This document shows, one piece after another, positions 1-5,947 of a stretch of 14,942 bases of DNA. Made by a program: the position numbers and the translations under genes. The DNA is taken from contig DIUL01000145.1 of assembly GCA_002422345.1 (NCBI GenBank), forward strand, positions 1,387-16,328, read 5' to 3'. The stretch is from Acetobacteraceae bacterium UBA6159. GTDB taxonomy: Bacteria; Pseudomonadota; Alphaproteobacteria; Acetobacterales; Acetobacteraceae. The notes beneath the pieces were generated by a model that saw only the letters and a program-made list of their open reading frames with translations, ran no database searches and had not been told where the DNA came from. The first letter of the stretch is position 1; each line of letters begins with the position of its first letter.

Positions 1-35
1 TCAGCCCCGCCCGTCATCCCACCAACCAAAGGTTT

Positions 36-104
36 CCAAAGGCCTGAGGCCTTTGGTGGGGTCCAGGGGCAAAGCCCCTGGTAGGGTCTGGGGTGAAACC
101 CCAG
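36..104. repeat. Triple tandem hairpin repeat, Acetobacteraceae-type
   Basis: Three short perfect hairpins stand in a row, each with a three-base loop. The first pairs 36-44 with 48-56 (CCAAAGGCC / GGCCTTTGG), the second 63-70 with 74-81 (CCAGGGGC / GCCCCTGG), the third 88-94 with 98-104 (CTGGGGT / ACCCCAG). The block starts 8 bases past the stop codon of the minus-strand SDR gene, so it would form the 3' end of that transcript and could act in termination or RNA stability. From memory, this hairpin family is dispersed in many copies in Acetobacteraceae genomes; copy number cannot be seen here. Bases 1-35 and 105-111 hold no gene that I can support. Confidence 0.75.
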
Positions 105-111
105 CACTTCC

Positions 112-894
112 CTACTCGAACCCAGGCCGCGGCACCGTGCTCATGGTCGTCCGGCCGAAGCCGCCGTCCACGCAGATGTCTTCCCCGTTCACATAGCCCG
201 CTCGATCGCTGGCCAGATAGATCACAACCTCCGCGATATCGTCTGGCGTCGCTACCCGGCCCAACGGCACCGCCTTGGCACGGCGTTCCGCCACGCCCTC
301 GGCCTGATAGAACGCCTCGCTCATGGGCGTGCGGACCAGGCCCGGGCTGACGACATTGCTGCGCACCCCCAGCGGTCCCCATTCCAGCGCGATCTGCTGC
401 GACAGCATCACCACGCCCGCCTTGCTGACCGAGTACGCCCCGCTCGCCGCCTGCGGAAACCGGGACGCGATCGAGGCGATATGCACCATCGCCCCCTTCC
501 CCCGCTCCCGCATCCCCGCCCCGAAGGCCTGGGCGCAAAGGAAATACCCGCTCAGGTTCACCGACAGCAGCAGGTTCCATTCATCCAGGCTGAGGCTCGC
601 AAGCGGCCCCGGCCGCAGGATGCCGGCGTTGTTCACCAGGATATCGACCGGTCCGGCCTGTTCGGCGGCGACACGCACGCTCTCGGGATCGGCGATATCG
701 CAGGCGATGGCGCGTGCCTCCACCCCGACCAGCCGCAGCACGGCGAGGGTCTGGTCGCAGCCCGCCATGTCGCGATCGAGCAGCACTGGTGTCACGCCCT
801 GCTTCGCCATGCCGAGCGCGACGGCCCGCCCGATGCCGCCACCGCCCCCGGTGATGGCGGCTATCTTGCCCTGCAAACCAAGCCAATCGGTCAT
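112..894 (-). CDS. SDR family NAD-dependent oxidoreductase
   Basis: This 260-residue protein is a classical short-chain dehydrogenase/reductase. The dinucleotide motif TGGGGGIG lies at residues 15-22, an Asp at the end of strand 2 (D40, LLDRD) predicts NAD(H) over NADP(H), NNAG is at 88-91, and the catalytic set is N113, S141, Y154 and K158 (YSVSK). The C-terminal SPGLVRTP and GEDICVDGG segments are typical of the 3-oxoacyl-ACP reductase/glucose dehydrogenase-like group. The substrate cannot be read from sequence. I chose the ATG at 894, which has AGAGAACGG upstream. A GTG at 918 adds 8 residues and would overlap the TGA of the preceding dehydrogenase. The 20-base spacing implies one transcript with that gene, so both may act on related hydroxylated ring compounds (inference). 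Confidence 0.9.
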   Translation of the reverse strand: MTDWLGLQGKIAAITGGGGGIGRAVALGMAKQGVTPVLLDRDMAGCDQTLAVLRLVGVEARAIACDIADPESVRVAAEQAGPVDILVNNAGILRPGPLASLSLDEWNLLLSVNLSGYFLCAQAFGAGMRERGKGAMVHIASIASRFPQAASGAYSVSKAGVVMLSQQIALEWGPLGVRSNVVSPGLVRTPMSEAFYQAEGVAERRAKAVPLGRVATPDDIAEVVIYLASDRAGYVNGEDICVDGGFGRTTMSTVPRPGFE

Positions 895-914
895 TGTGTT
901 GATCCGTTCTCTTG

Positions 915-1775
915 TCACTGATTCATCGATTGAAAATGCGCGATCATCCGATCCGCGTCCGCGGTCAGGCCGGTGAACAGGCGGAAGGCCTCCACCGCCT
1001 GGAACACCGCCATCCCGCCGCCATCCAGGGTCCGGCAGCCGTAGTCACGGGCGCGCCGCAGCATCTCGGTTTCCAGCGGGAAGTAGATCACCTCGGCGAC
1101 CCATAGAGACGGGCGCAGCCAGGCCGCCGGGAATGCCATCCCCGGATGCGCCGCCATGCCGATCGGGGTCGCATTGATGATCCCGTCCGCCGTCGCCACC
1201 GCCTGGGCCGCATCGGTCACCGCCTCGGCCCGTCCGGCCCCGAACCGGTCGCACAGATCACGCGCGACCCGGGACGCGCGGGCGGCATCCACGTCGGTGA
1301 TGGTCAGATGCCGCACGCCCCGCACCAGCGCGGCATGAGCGACCGCCGATCCAGCCCCGCCGGCGCCGAACTGCACCACGCGATCCAGCGGCGCATCGAC
1401 CAGGTTCCGCCGCATGTTCTCGGCGAAGCCAAACCAATCCGTGTTGTGCCCGATCCGCCGCCCACCCCGCAGTTGCACGGTGTTCACCGCGCCCAGAGCC
1501 GCCGCGTCGTCCGACAGTTCATGCAGTAGCGGCAGCACCGCCTGTTTGCAGGGATGGGTGATGTTCAGCCCGTCGAAGCCCATCCGTTCGGCCGCCACCA
1601 GCAGGTCGGGCAGCGCGTCCAGCGACAGGCCCAGCTCACCCAGGTCGATCAGCTTGTAGACGAACCGCAGTCCCTGGGCCGAGGCCTCATGCTGGTGCAT
1701 CGCCGGCGCACGGGACGCCTGGATGCCGGTGCCGATCAGCCCGATCAGGAACGAAGCCTCTTGTCCGGTCGCCAT
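915..1775 (-). CDS. Quinate/shikimate dehydrogenase, AroE family, NAD-type (QsuD-like)
   Basis: The 286-residue product belongs to the shikimate dehydrogenase family. The N-terminal substrate domain carries GIQASRAPAMH (S21), NITHPCK (71-77, catalytic K77), N98 and GHNTD (D113). The Rossmann part has GAGGAG at 137-142, followed by an Asp (D161, TITDVD) where NADP-dependent biosynthetic AroE has an NRT-type motif. NATPIGM (201-207) and MAVFQAVEAF (Q259) complete the active site. The NITHPxKQAVLPLL stretch, the NAD-type Asp and the AHPG segment resemble Corynebacterium quinate/shikimate dehydrogenase (QsuD), which favours NAD and quinate. I therefore infer a catabolic or dual role rather than the aro pathway enzyme. 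The usual second Ser of the S-x-S substrate motif is Ala (A23). The ATG at 1775 follows GAGGAAA. It is probably co-transcribed with the SDR gene downstream. Confidence 0.88.
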   Translation of the reverse strand: MATGQEASFLIGLIGTGIQASRAPAMHQHEASAQGLRFVYKLIDLGELGLSLDALPDLLVAAERMGFDGLNITHPCKQAVLPLLHELSDDAAALGAVNTVQLRGGRRIGHNTDWFGFAENMRRNLVDAPLDRVVQFGAGGAGSAVAHAALVRGVRHLTITDVDAARASRVARDLCDRFGAGRAEAVTDAAQAVATADGIINATPIGMAAHPGMAFPAAWLRPSLWVAEVIYFPLETEMLRRARDYGCRTLDGGGMAVFQAVEAFRLFTGLTADADRMIAHFQSMNQ

Positions 1776-1819
1776 TGTGGCGTTTCCTCATGCGGTGCGC
1801 GTTGCATCGCTCATACGTG

Positions 1820-1831
1820 GCATCCGGATGC
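1820..1831. promoter_or_regulatory. 12-bp perfect palindrome between divergent genes
   Basis: GCATCCGGATGC is a perfect palindrome in the 136-base gap between the divergent quinate/shikimate dehydrogenase and glutathione transferase genes. It lies 45 bases before the dehydrogenase start and 80 before the transferase start. That placement suits an operator for a dimeric regulator, but no regulator gene adjoins it and no clear -35/-10 pair is visible on either strand. Confidence 0.25.
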
Positions 1832-1911
1832 TCGGCAACGATCGGTGGCCGCCTGCCGGCCGATGGAGTAGGCTTGGCCACGCTCAGAACCGACCGGGAA
1901 GGACAACGTCC

Positions 1912-2637
1912 ATGATCGACCTGCATTTCTGGCCCACGCCGAACGGCAAGAAGGTGACCATCCTGCTGGAGGAAGCAGGCATTCCCTATAACGTCGTCCC
2001 CTGCAATATCGGGCGCGGCGATCAGTTCACCGACGACTTCCTGCGCATCAATCCGAACCACCGCATGCCGGTGCTGGTCGATACCGCGCCGCCTGGCGGG
2101 GGCGAGCCGATCGCGATCTTCGAATCCGGCGCGATCATGATGTACCTGGCCGAGAAATGCGGCCGCTTCTTCCCCCAGGACATCCGCGGCAAGTACCAGG
2201 TCACCCAATGGCTGATCTGGCAGATGGCCAACCAGGGGCCGAAAAGCGGGGAATGCGGCCATTTCCGCCGCCTCGGCGACAAGCAGGGCGACCAGTCCTA
2301 TGCGGTGCGCCGTTTCACCGACGAAGTGAACCGGATGTATGGCGTGCTCAACAACCGCCTGTATGAGAGCAAGTATCTCGCCGGCGACGAATACACGATC
2401 GCCGACATGATCTGCTATCCCTGGACCGTGAACTGGGCCGCCCAGGGCCAGGACATCACCGAGTTCAAATACGTCAAGCGCTGGCAGGATGAACTCGCCG
2501 CCCGCCCCGCGGTGCAGCGCGGCATGGCGGTCGGCGCCGACCTCTCCGAGGACCCTGCCAAGCTGCCGCCCGAGGAGCAGGAGCGGCGGGCAAAAATCCT
2601 CTACAACCAGCGCGCCCGTCCGGTGCGGGAGAAGTAG
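1912..2637 (+). CDS. yfcG: YfcG-like glutathione S-transferase family protein
   Basis: The 241-residue cytosolic protein matches the Ure2/nu-class glutathione transferases typified by E. coli YfcG, which acts as a glutathione-dependent disulfide reductase. The first residues include PTPNG, placing T9 and N11 exactly where YfcG binds glutathione; GDQF (Q38), a cis-Pro loop RMPVLV (P53) and FESGAI (E71, S72) complete the thioredoxin-fold glutathione site at residues 1-85. The helical domain follows, with WLIWQM near 98-104 and YLAGDEYTIADM plus PWTVNW in its second half. The reading frame is open from 1723, but the ATG at 1912 gives the family N-terminus MIDLHFW; the extra 63 codons upstream look non-coding. 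The SGNH hydrolase gene starts 8 bases after the stop, so the two are probably co-transcribed. The natural disulfide substrate is unknown. Confidence 0.9.
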   Translation: MIDLHFWPTPNGKKVTILLEEAGIPYNVVPCNIGRGDQFTDDFLRINPNHRMPVLVDTAPPGGGEPIAIFESGAIMMYLAEKCGRFFPQDIRGKYQVTQWLIWQMANQGPKSGECGHFRRLGDKQGDQSYAVRRFTDEVNRMYGVLNNRLYESKYLAGDEYTIADMICYPWTVNWAAQGQDITEFKYVKRWQDELAARPAVQRGMAVGADLSEDPAKLPPEEQERRAKILYNQRARPVREK

Positions 2638-2645
2638 TTTCGTCC

Positions 2646-3458
2646 ATGCCTGATACGGACCCGAAGACCACGTCCCCGATGGCGCTGCGCCGTCGGGGGC
2701 TGCTGCTGACCGCGCCCACGCTGCTGACGCCGGGGCTTGCCACGGCCGCGGAACCATCGCGCCCGCGCACCATCATGGCCACCACCCCGATCGCGCGCAC
2801 CGACATCAAATGGTGGCGCGAACGGCACGAAGCCAAGCTGGTCGAACTGAAGACGAAACGGCCGGAGCTGGTGTTCTACGGCGACTCGATCACGCAACAA
2901 TGGGAATATACCGGCCCGCCCGATTGGCGCGACTACCAGCCGATCTGGCAGCGCTTCTACGGCCGCCGCAACGCCGTGAATCTGGGCTTCAAGGGCGATA
3001 CAACCTCCAGCCTGATCTGGCGCATCCGCAACGGCGAAGCCACCGGCATCAGCCCCCGTGCCGCGGTGATCCTGATCGGCGCCAATCATCTCGGCCGCCT
3101 GAAATGGGGCACCGAGGACACCGTCGCCGGAATCGACCAAGTCATCCGAGATCTCCGCCAGCGCCTCCCCTCCACCCGCCTGCTGCTGTTGGGCATCCTG
3201 CCCAGTGAGCGTTCGGCCTGGGCCACCGAGACAACGGTCGCGGTCAACCGCGTGCTGGCCACGAAATACCCCAAGGGGCATGAGGTCACGTTCATGGACC
3301 TCGGCCACCTGTTCATGCGCGATGGCCGCTTCGATCGCACCCAGTTCTACGATCCATATCTGAAACCGCCCGACCCACCCTTGCATCCCACCGCCCAGGC
3401 CATGGCAAGGATGGCCGAGGCGATGGAACCCACCCTCTCCGCTTTGATGAAATCGTAA
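2646..3458 (+). CDS. Exported SGNH/GDSL-type esterase or acetylhydrolase
   Basis: This 270-residue protein has the four SGNH hydrolase blocks: FYGDSI with nucleophile S81, NLGFKGD with G114, GANHLG with N147, and a C-terminal LHPTA with H247. The domain resembles the platelet-activating-factor acetylhydrolase-like subgroup, which removes acyl or acetyl esters; the substrate is unknown. The N-terminus has twin-arginine-like RRRGLLL (15-21), a hydrophobic run and an Ala-rich cleavage region near residue 35 (LATAAEP), suggesting Tat export to the periplasm. One oddity is that the last block reads PPDPPLHP, placing the Asp (D243) four residues before His rather than the usual three. GGGAGAAG precedes the chosen ATG; a second ATG at 2679 would give a shorter, more typical Tat leader. 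It sits between the glutathione transferase and DUF1330 genes in a tight cluster. Confidence 0.87.
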   Translation: MPDTDPKTTSPMALRRRGLLLTAPTLLTPGLATAAEPSRPRTIMATTPIARTDIKWWRERHEAKLVELKTKRPELVFYGDSITQQWEYTGPPDWRDYQPIWQRFYGRRNAVNLGFKGDTTSSLIWRIRNGEATGISPRAAVILIGANHLGRLKWGTEDTVAGIDQVIRDLRQRLPSTRLLLLGILPSERSAWATETTVAVNRVLATKYPKGHEVTFMDLGHLFMRDGRFDRTQFYDPYLKPPDPPLHPTAQAMARMAEAMEPTLSALMKS

Positions 3459-3469
3459 GGACGCCCACC

Positions 3470-3772
3470 ATGGCAAAAGGATACTGGATTGCGCGCATCG
3501 ATGTGACGGACCCGGAAGGCTACCAGGAATACGTCGCCGCCAACGCCGCCGCGTTCAGCAAGTTCGGCGCCCGCTTCGTCATCCGCGGCGGCCGGTTCGA
3601 GGCCCCGGAAGGCACCCCGCGCGCCCGCAACGTCGTCCTCGAGTTCAAGGACTATGACACCGCCGTCGCCTGCTATCACTCCCCCGAATACATGCACGCC
3701 AAGTCCAAGCGCGACGGGCGCAGCACGGGCGATGTGATCATCATCGAAGGGTACGATGGTCCGCAGCCGTAG
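3470..3772 (+). CDS. DUF1330 family protein
   Basis: The 100-residue protein is a typical full-length DUF1330 member, a small ferredoxin-like (dimeric alpha+beta barrel) fold. Features seen are MAKGYWIARIDVTDP at the start, a central YVAANAAAFSKFGARFVIRGG segment (37-41 is VIRGG), an NVVLEFKDYDTAVACYHSPEY stretch at about 54-74, and DVIIIEGYDG near the end. No catalytic residues are established for the family, and its function is unknown. An AAGGA Shine-Dalgarno overlaps the TAA of the SGNH hydrolase gene and stands 8 bases before this ATG, so translation is probably coupled and the gene is the third member of the transferase-hydrolase-DUF1330 cluster. The sequence turns AT-rich directly after the stop. 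Confidence 0.93.
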   Translation: MAKGYWIARIDVTDPEGYQEYVAANAAAFSKFGARFVIRGGRFEAPEGTPRARNVVLEFKDYDTAVACYHSPEYMHAKSKRDGRSTGDVIIIEGYDGPQP

Positions 3773-3787
3773 GCTTTAATAATTCAG

Positions 3788-3818
3788 TTGCCTATTATGC
3801 GGCATTGCCGTATATAAC
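3788..3818 (+). promoter_or_regulatory. Promoter of the toxin-antitoxin module
   Basis: TTGCCT at 3788-3793, a 17-base spacer and TATATA at 3811-3816 (or TATAAC at 3813-3818) form the best sigma70-like promoter in the window. The surrounding 3775-3845 is clearly AT-richer than the genes around it. Transcription would start roughly 80 bases before the toxin ATG. Confidence 0.55.
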
Positions 3819-3841
3819 CCCTGCTTTTCCCCGACCACCTT

Positions 3842-3875
3842 AACCGGTTGTTCAGGGGTCCCATGTCAGACAACC
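3842..3875. promoter_or_regulatory. Candidate operator for the XRE antitoxin
   Basis: Two overlapping dyads lie just past the predicted transcription start. AACCGGTT (3842-3849) is a perfect palindrome, and GGTTGT (3846-3851) pairs with ACAACC (3870-3875). Antitoxins of this type commonly repress their own operon by binding inverted repeats near the promoter, so this is a plausible binding site. No binding can be shown from sequence. Confidence 0.3.
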
Positions 3876-3906
3876 AACCGCGCCCAATCAACCAAACGGG
3901 GCACGG

Positions 3907-4272
3907 ATGCTGCAATCGGTTGTCGAAACACCGGACTACCTGCGGGACGCGGACGACACCGGCCTCAGGGCCGACGAACGCGCCCGGATCGTGCTGAAGC
4001 GGGCGCATGACCCGTCCGCCGGGGTGGAAATCCCCGGCACCGGCGGCGCCCGCAAGCTCCGCTTCGCCGGCCGTGGCAAGGGGAAAAGCGGTGGCTACAG
4101 GGTGATCACGTTCTATGCCGGCCGGGACATCCCCGTCTTCCTGCTGAACGTCTTCGCCAAGGGTGACAAGATCGACCTGACAGCGGCCGAACGGAACGAA
4201 CTCCGGCGGGAACTGGCGGGCCTGGTCTCGGATTATCGATTGGGAGTGCGCCGTTATGTCCAAGGCTGGTAG
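3907..4272 (+). CDS. RelE/HigB-like type II toxin
   Basis: The 121-residue protein resembles the long RelE-like toxins (PF06296 group), which cleave mRNA at the ribosome or otherwise stop translation. Recognisable segments are IPGTGGARKLRFAG (42-55) followed by basic GRGKGKSGGYRVITFY (55-70), then IPVFLLNVFAKGDK (75-88) and LTAAERNELR (91-100). The Arg/Lys-rich central strand and the Lys after NVFA are the parts conserved in this family. The ATG at 3907 has only a weak GGGGCACGG in front; no better in-frame start is evident. The antitoxin gene begins 17 bases before this stop, giving the toxin-first order of higBA-type modules and suggesting coupled translation. The AT-rich promoter region suggests acquisition by transfer. 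RNA cleavage is inferred from the family, not seen. Confidence 0.88.
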   Translation: MLQSVVETPDYLRDADDTGLRADERARIVLKRAHDPSAGVEIPGTGGARKLRFAGRGKGKSGGYRVITFYAGRDIPVFLLNVFAKGDKIDLTAAERNELRRELAGLVSDYRLGVRRYVQGW

Positions 4273-4573
4273 CCGCATCCTCGGCAGTGTCCGCGCCGCG
4301 CGGGCTTATGCCCGAGGCGAAACCACCGAGGGCTTCATCGCCCATGTCCCCGACGACATCGACGTGAAGGCGATCCGCGCCCGCCTCGATCTCAGCCAGG
4401 ACGCCTTCGCCCGCCGCTTCGGGTTTTCCCCGGCCGCCGTCCGGGACTGGGAACAGCATCGCCGCCAGCCCGAACAGGCCGCCCGCGTCCTGCTGATGGT
4501 CATCGCCCACAACCCCGAAGCCGTCGACCAGGCGATCGCCGAGTATGGGCAGCAGGTGGACGCCCACCCCTGA
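4256..4573 (+). CDS. XRE-family antitoxin (HigA/NadS-like)
   Basis: The 105-residue protein carries one helix-turn-helix of the XRE type at about residues 37-75 (KAIRARLDLSQDAFARRFG, then SPAAVRDWEQHRRQP), the usual DNA-binding part of HigA/NadS-type antitoxins. The first 36 residues (GSVRAARAYARGETTEGF) are the likely toxin-contacting or linker segment. It overlaps the toxin gene by 17 bases, with GGGAG about 9 bases before its ATG inside the toxin frame. Expected roles are neutralising the toxin and repressing the shared promoter through the dyads at 3842-3875. Length and order fit an intact module. A 62-base gap follows before an unrelated dehydrogenase gene that has its own strong ribosome-binding site. 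Confidence 0.9.
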   Translation: MSKAGSRILGSVRAARAYARGETTEGFIAHVPDDIDVKAIRARLDLSQDAFARRFGFSPAAVRDWEQHRRQPEQAARVLLMVIAHNPEAVDQAIAEYGQQVDAHP

Positions 4574-4635
4574 TATCCGCCATCATTCCACCACCGCGCC
4601 GGACCCTCCGGCCCGGGCCAGGAGGAAATGCAGGC

Positions 4636-5523
4636 ATGAAGGTCGGGTTCATCGGCGTCGGCAACATGGGTGGTCCCATGTGCCACAACATCATCCGCAA
4701 CACGAACCACGAGGTCGTGGTGTTCGACCTCAACCCCGACGCGGTGAAGGCCTGCACCGATCTCGGCGCCTCCTCGGTCGGTTCGGTGGCCGAGGTCGCC
4801 AAATCCTGCGACGTCGTCATCACCTCCCTGCCGATCCCCCGGATCGTCGAGGAAGTGGCCCTCGGCGCCGACGGCATCGCCGCCAACGCCAAGGCCGGCA
4901 CGACCTTCATCGATCTCTCCACCAACTCCCCCGCCACCGCGCGCAAGCTGGCGGAAACCATGGCGGCAAAGGGCATCCACATGCTCGAAGCACCCGTCTC
5001 GGGCGGCACGGCGCGCGCCAAGGACGGCTCGATCGTCATCATGGTCGGCGGAGAGACCGCAGCGTACGAACAGCAGCTTCCCCTGCTCAAGTCCTTCAGC
5101 GGCGAAGTGATCCATGTCGGCGGCATCGGCATGGGCTCCACCGCCAAGCTGATCAACAACATGCTCGCCTTCTGCAACGCCGCCGCCGCGGCCGAGGCGC
5201 TGATGATGGGCAAGCGTTCCGGTATCGACCTGAAGAAGCTGGACGCGGTGATCCGCAACGCGTCGGGCATGTCGTCGGGCTACAACAACATGTCGAACAA
5301 GGCGCTCAAGGGTGACTTCGCGCCGACCTTCGCGCTCGACCTGGCCCACAAGGACCTGCGTTTGGCGATGGAGATGGCGGATGAGCTGGGCGTGCCCGGC
5401 ATGATCGCGCCGCAGGTGCTGAACCTGATGCGGATGGCGCGCGGCATGGGCCTCGGCACCTCCGACTCAAGCTCGGTGATCCGGGTCTATGAGACGGCGC
5501 TGAATGAGGAAGTACGCGCCTGA
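4636..5523 (+). CDS. Beta-hydroxyacid dehydrogenase (3-hydroxyisobutyrate dehydrogenase family)
   Basis: The 295-residue cytosolic protein is a complete member of the 3-hydroxyisobutyrate/tartronate semialdehyde reductase family. The Rossmann motif GFIGVGNMGGPM covers 4-15 and is followed by D31, which suggests NAD(H). The substrate loop DLSTNSP is at 93-99, and EAPVSGGTARAKDG at 118-131 is the family signature. The catalytic Lys is K171 in GSTAKLINN, and KDLRLAMEMA (239-248) lies in the all-helical C-terminal domain. The family oxidises or reduces various 3-hydroxy acids, so the exact substrate (3-hydroxyisobutyrate, glycerate/tartronate semialdehyde, succinic semialdehyde or other) cannot be decided. 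AGGAGG stands about 10 bases before the ATG, confirming the start. The gene ends 14 bases before a strong hairpin, so it probably forms a single-gene transcript or is read through from the toxin-antitoxin module. Confidence 0.92.
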   Translation: MKVGFIGVGNMGGPMCHNIIRNTNHEVVVFDLNPDAVKACTDLGASSVGSVAEVAKSCDVVITSLPIPRIVEEVALGADGIAANAKAGTTFIDLSTNSPATARKLAETMAAKGIHMLEAPVSGGTARAKDGSIVIMVGGETAAYEQQLPLLKSFSGEVIHVGGIGMGSTAKLINNMLAFCNAAAAAEALMMGKRSGIDLKKLDAVIRNASGMSSGYNNMSNKALKGDFAPTFALDLAHKDLRLAMEMADELGVPGMIAPQVLNLMRMARGMGLGTSDSSSVIRVYETALNEEVRA

Positions 5524-5537
5524 TCGGCTGACCAAGC

Positions 5538-5561
5538 CCCGCGGAACCGAGGTTCCGCGGG
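5538..5561. terminator. Hairpin terminator between convergent genes
   Basis: CCCGCGGAACC (5538-5548) pairs perfectly with GGTTCCGCGGG (5551-5561), in practice a 10-bp GC-rich stem with a four-base loop. A second outer pairing of GACC (5530-5533) with GGTC (5566-5569) extends it. It lies between the stops of the plus-strand dehydrogenase (5523) and the minus-strand Ner-like gene (5583), so it can serve both. No run of T follows on either strand, so termination may not be strictly factor-independent. Confidence 0.6.
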
Positions 5562-5582
5562 ATCAGGTCGAAGAAAGACCGT

Positions 5583-5858
5583 TCAGCCCTTCGAGCCCAT
5601 CCGCCCTTGCGACACACCGTTCGCATCGTAGCGGCTCGGCCAGATGTTCTGGGCCGGCACGCCGATCGCTTCTGCGATCAGCACTTCCAGGGCCGGCCAG
5701 CGTCGCTTCAACGCCTTGCCGGCCGCGGTCGGGTGGTAGCCGTTGGCGACCGACAGGGCCGCCAGGGAATTGCCGCGCTTTTTCAGCGCCGCCAGGACGT
5801 CGGCCGGATGCCAGTCTTCCTTCGCCGCCGCAATCGTGGTGTCGATCATATCGTTCAT
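5583..5858 (-). CDS. Ner/Nlp-like winged helix-turn-helix DNA-binding protein
   Basis: The 91-residue protein closely resembles phage Mu Ner and bacterial Nlp/SfsB proteins. Residues 15-37 (DWHPADVLAALKKRG then SLAALS), 40-56 (GYHPTAAGKALKRRWP) and 58-77 (LEVLIAEAIGV, IWPSRY) follow the order of Ner (DWH.ADV...LKKR..SLSALS..GY.PT...AL.R.WP, ...IWPSRY). Ner represses early phage transcription; chromosomal relatives regulate host genes. It is a stand-alone gene here with no other phage gene near, so I read it as a domesticated regulator (inference). The ATG at 5858 has GGGGG about 11 bases before it. A 10-bp AT palindrome stands 20 bases in front of the start and may be its own operator. The gene follows the lipoprotein gene on the same strand after 89 bases. 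Confidence 0.88.
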   Translation of the reverse strand: MNDMIDTTIAAAKEDWHPADVLAALKKRGNSLAALSVANGYHPTAAGKALKRRWPALEVLIAEAIGVPAQNIWPSRYDANGVSQGRMGSKG

Positions 5859-5877
5859 GCCAGTCGTGACCCCCAGC

Positions 5878-5887
5878 CAATTAATTG
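5878..5887. promoter_or_regulatory. AT-rich palindrome before the Ner-like gene
   Basis: CAATTAATTG is a perfect palindrome 20 bases upstream of the Ner-like ATG, inside a distinctly AT-rich stretch (5878-5910). Read on the minus strand, TTGATAAT lies just ahead of it and could hold a -10-like GATAAT. A self-repressing Ner-type protein could bind here; that role is inferred. Confidence 0.35.
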
Positions 5888-5947
5888 ACCATTATCAAAT
5901 CACGATGATACCCATTCAGGCACGCGTCAATCGGGAAAATGTCCGCA

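Noticed and set aside
14..580. 188-residue minus-strand reading frame running through the triple hairpin
   Set aside because: It overlaps the SDR gene in another frame, and its C-terminal GFAPGPHQRPQAFG-type sequence is only a translation of the hairpin repeat.
1723..1911. 63-codon upstream extension of the glutathione transferase
   Set aside because: It overlaps the divergent dehydrogenase gene start, and the family N-terminus MIDLHFW begins at 1912.
1687..2757. 356-residue minus-strand reading frame opposite the glutathione transferase gene
   Set aside because: It is the complement of a gene with clear family motifs, shows no recognisable domain, and spans the divergent promoter region.
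3863..3906. Possible leader peptide starting at ATG 3863 before the toxin
   Set aside because: It is out of frame with the toxin, has no ribosome-binding site and runs into the toxin gene in another frame with no supporting feature.
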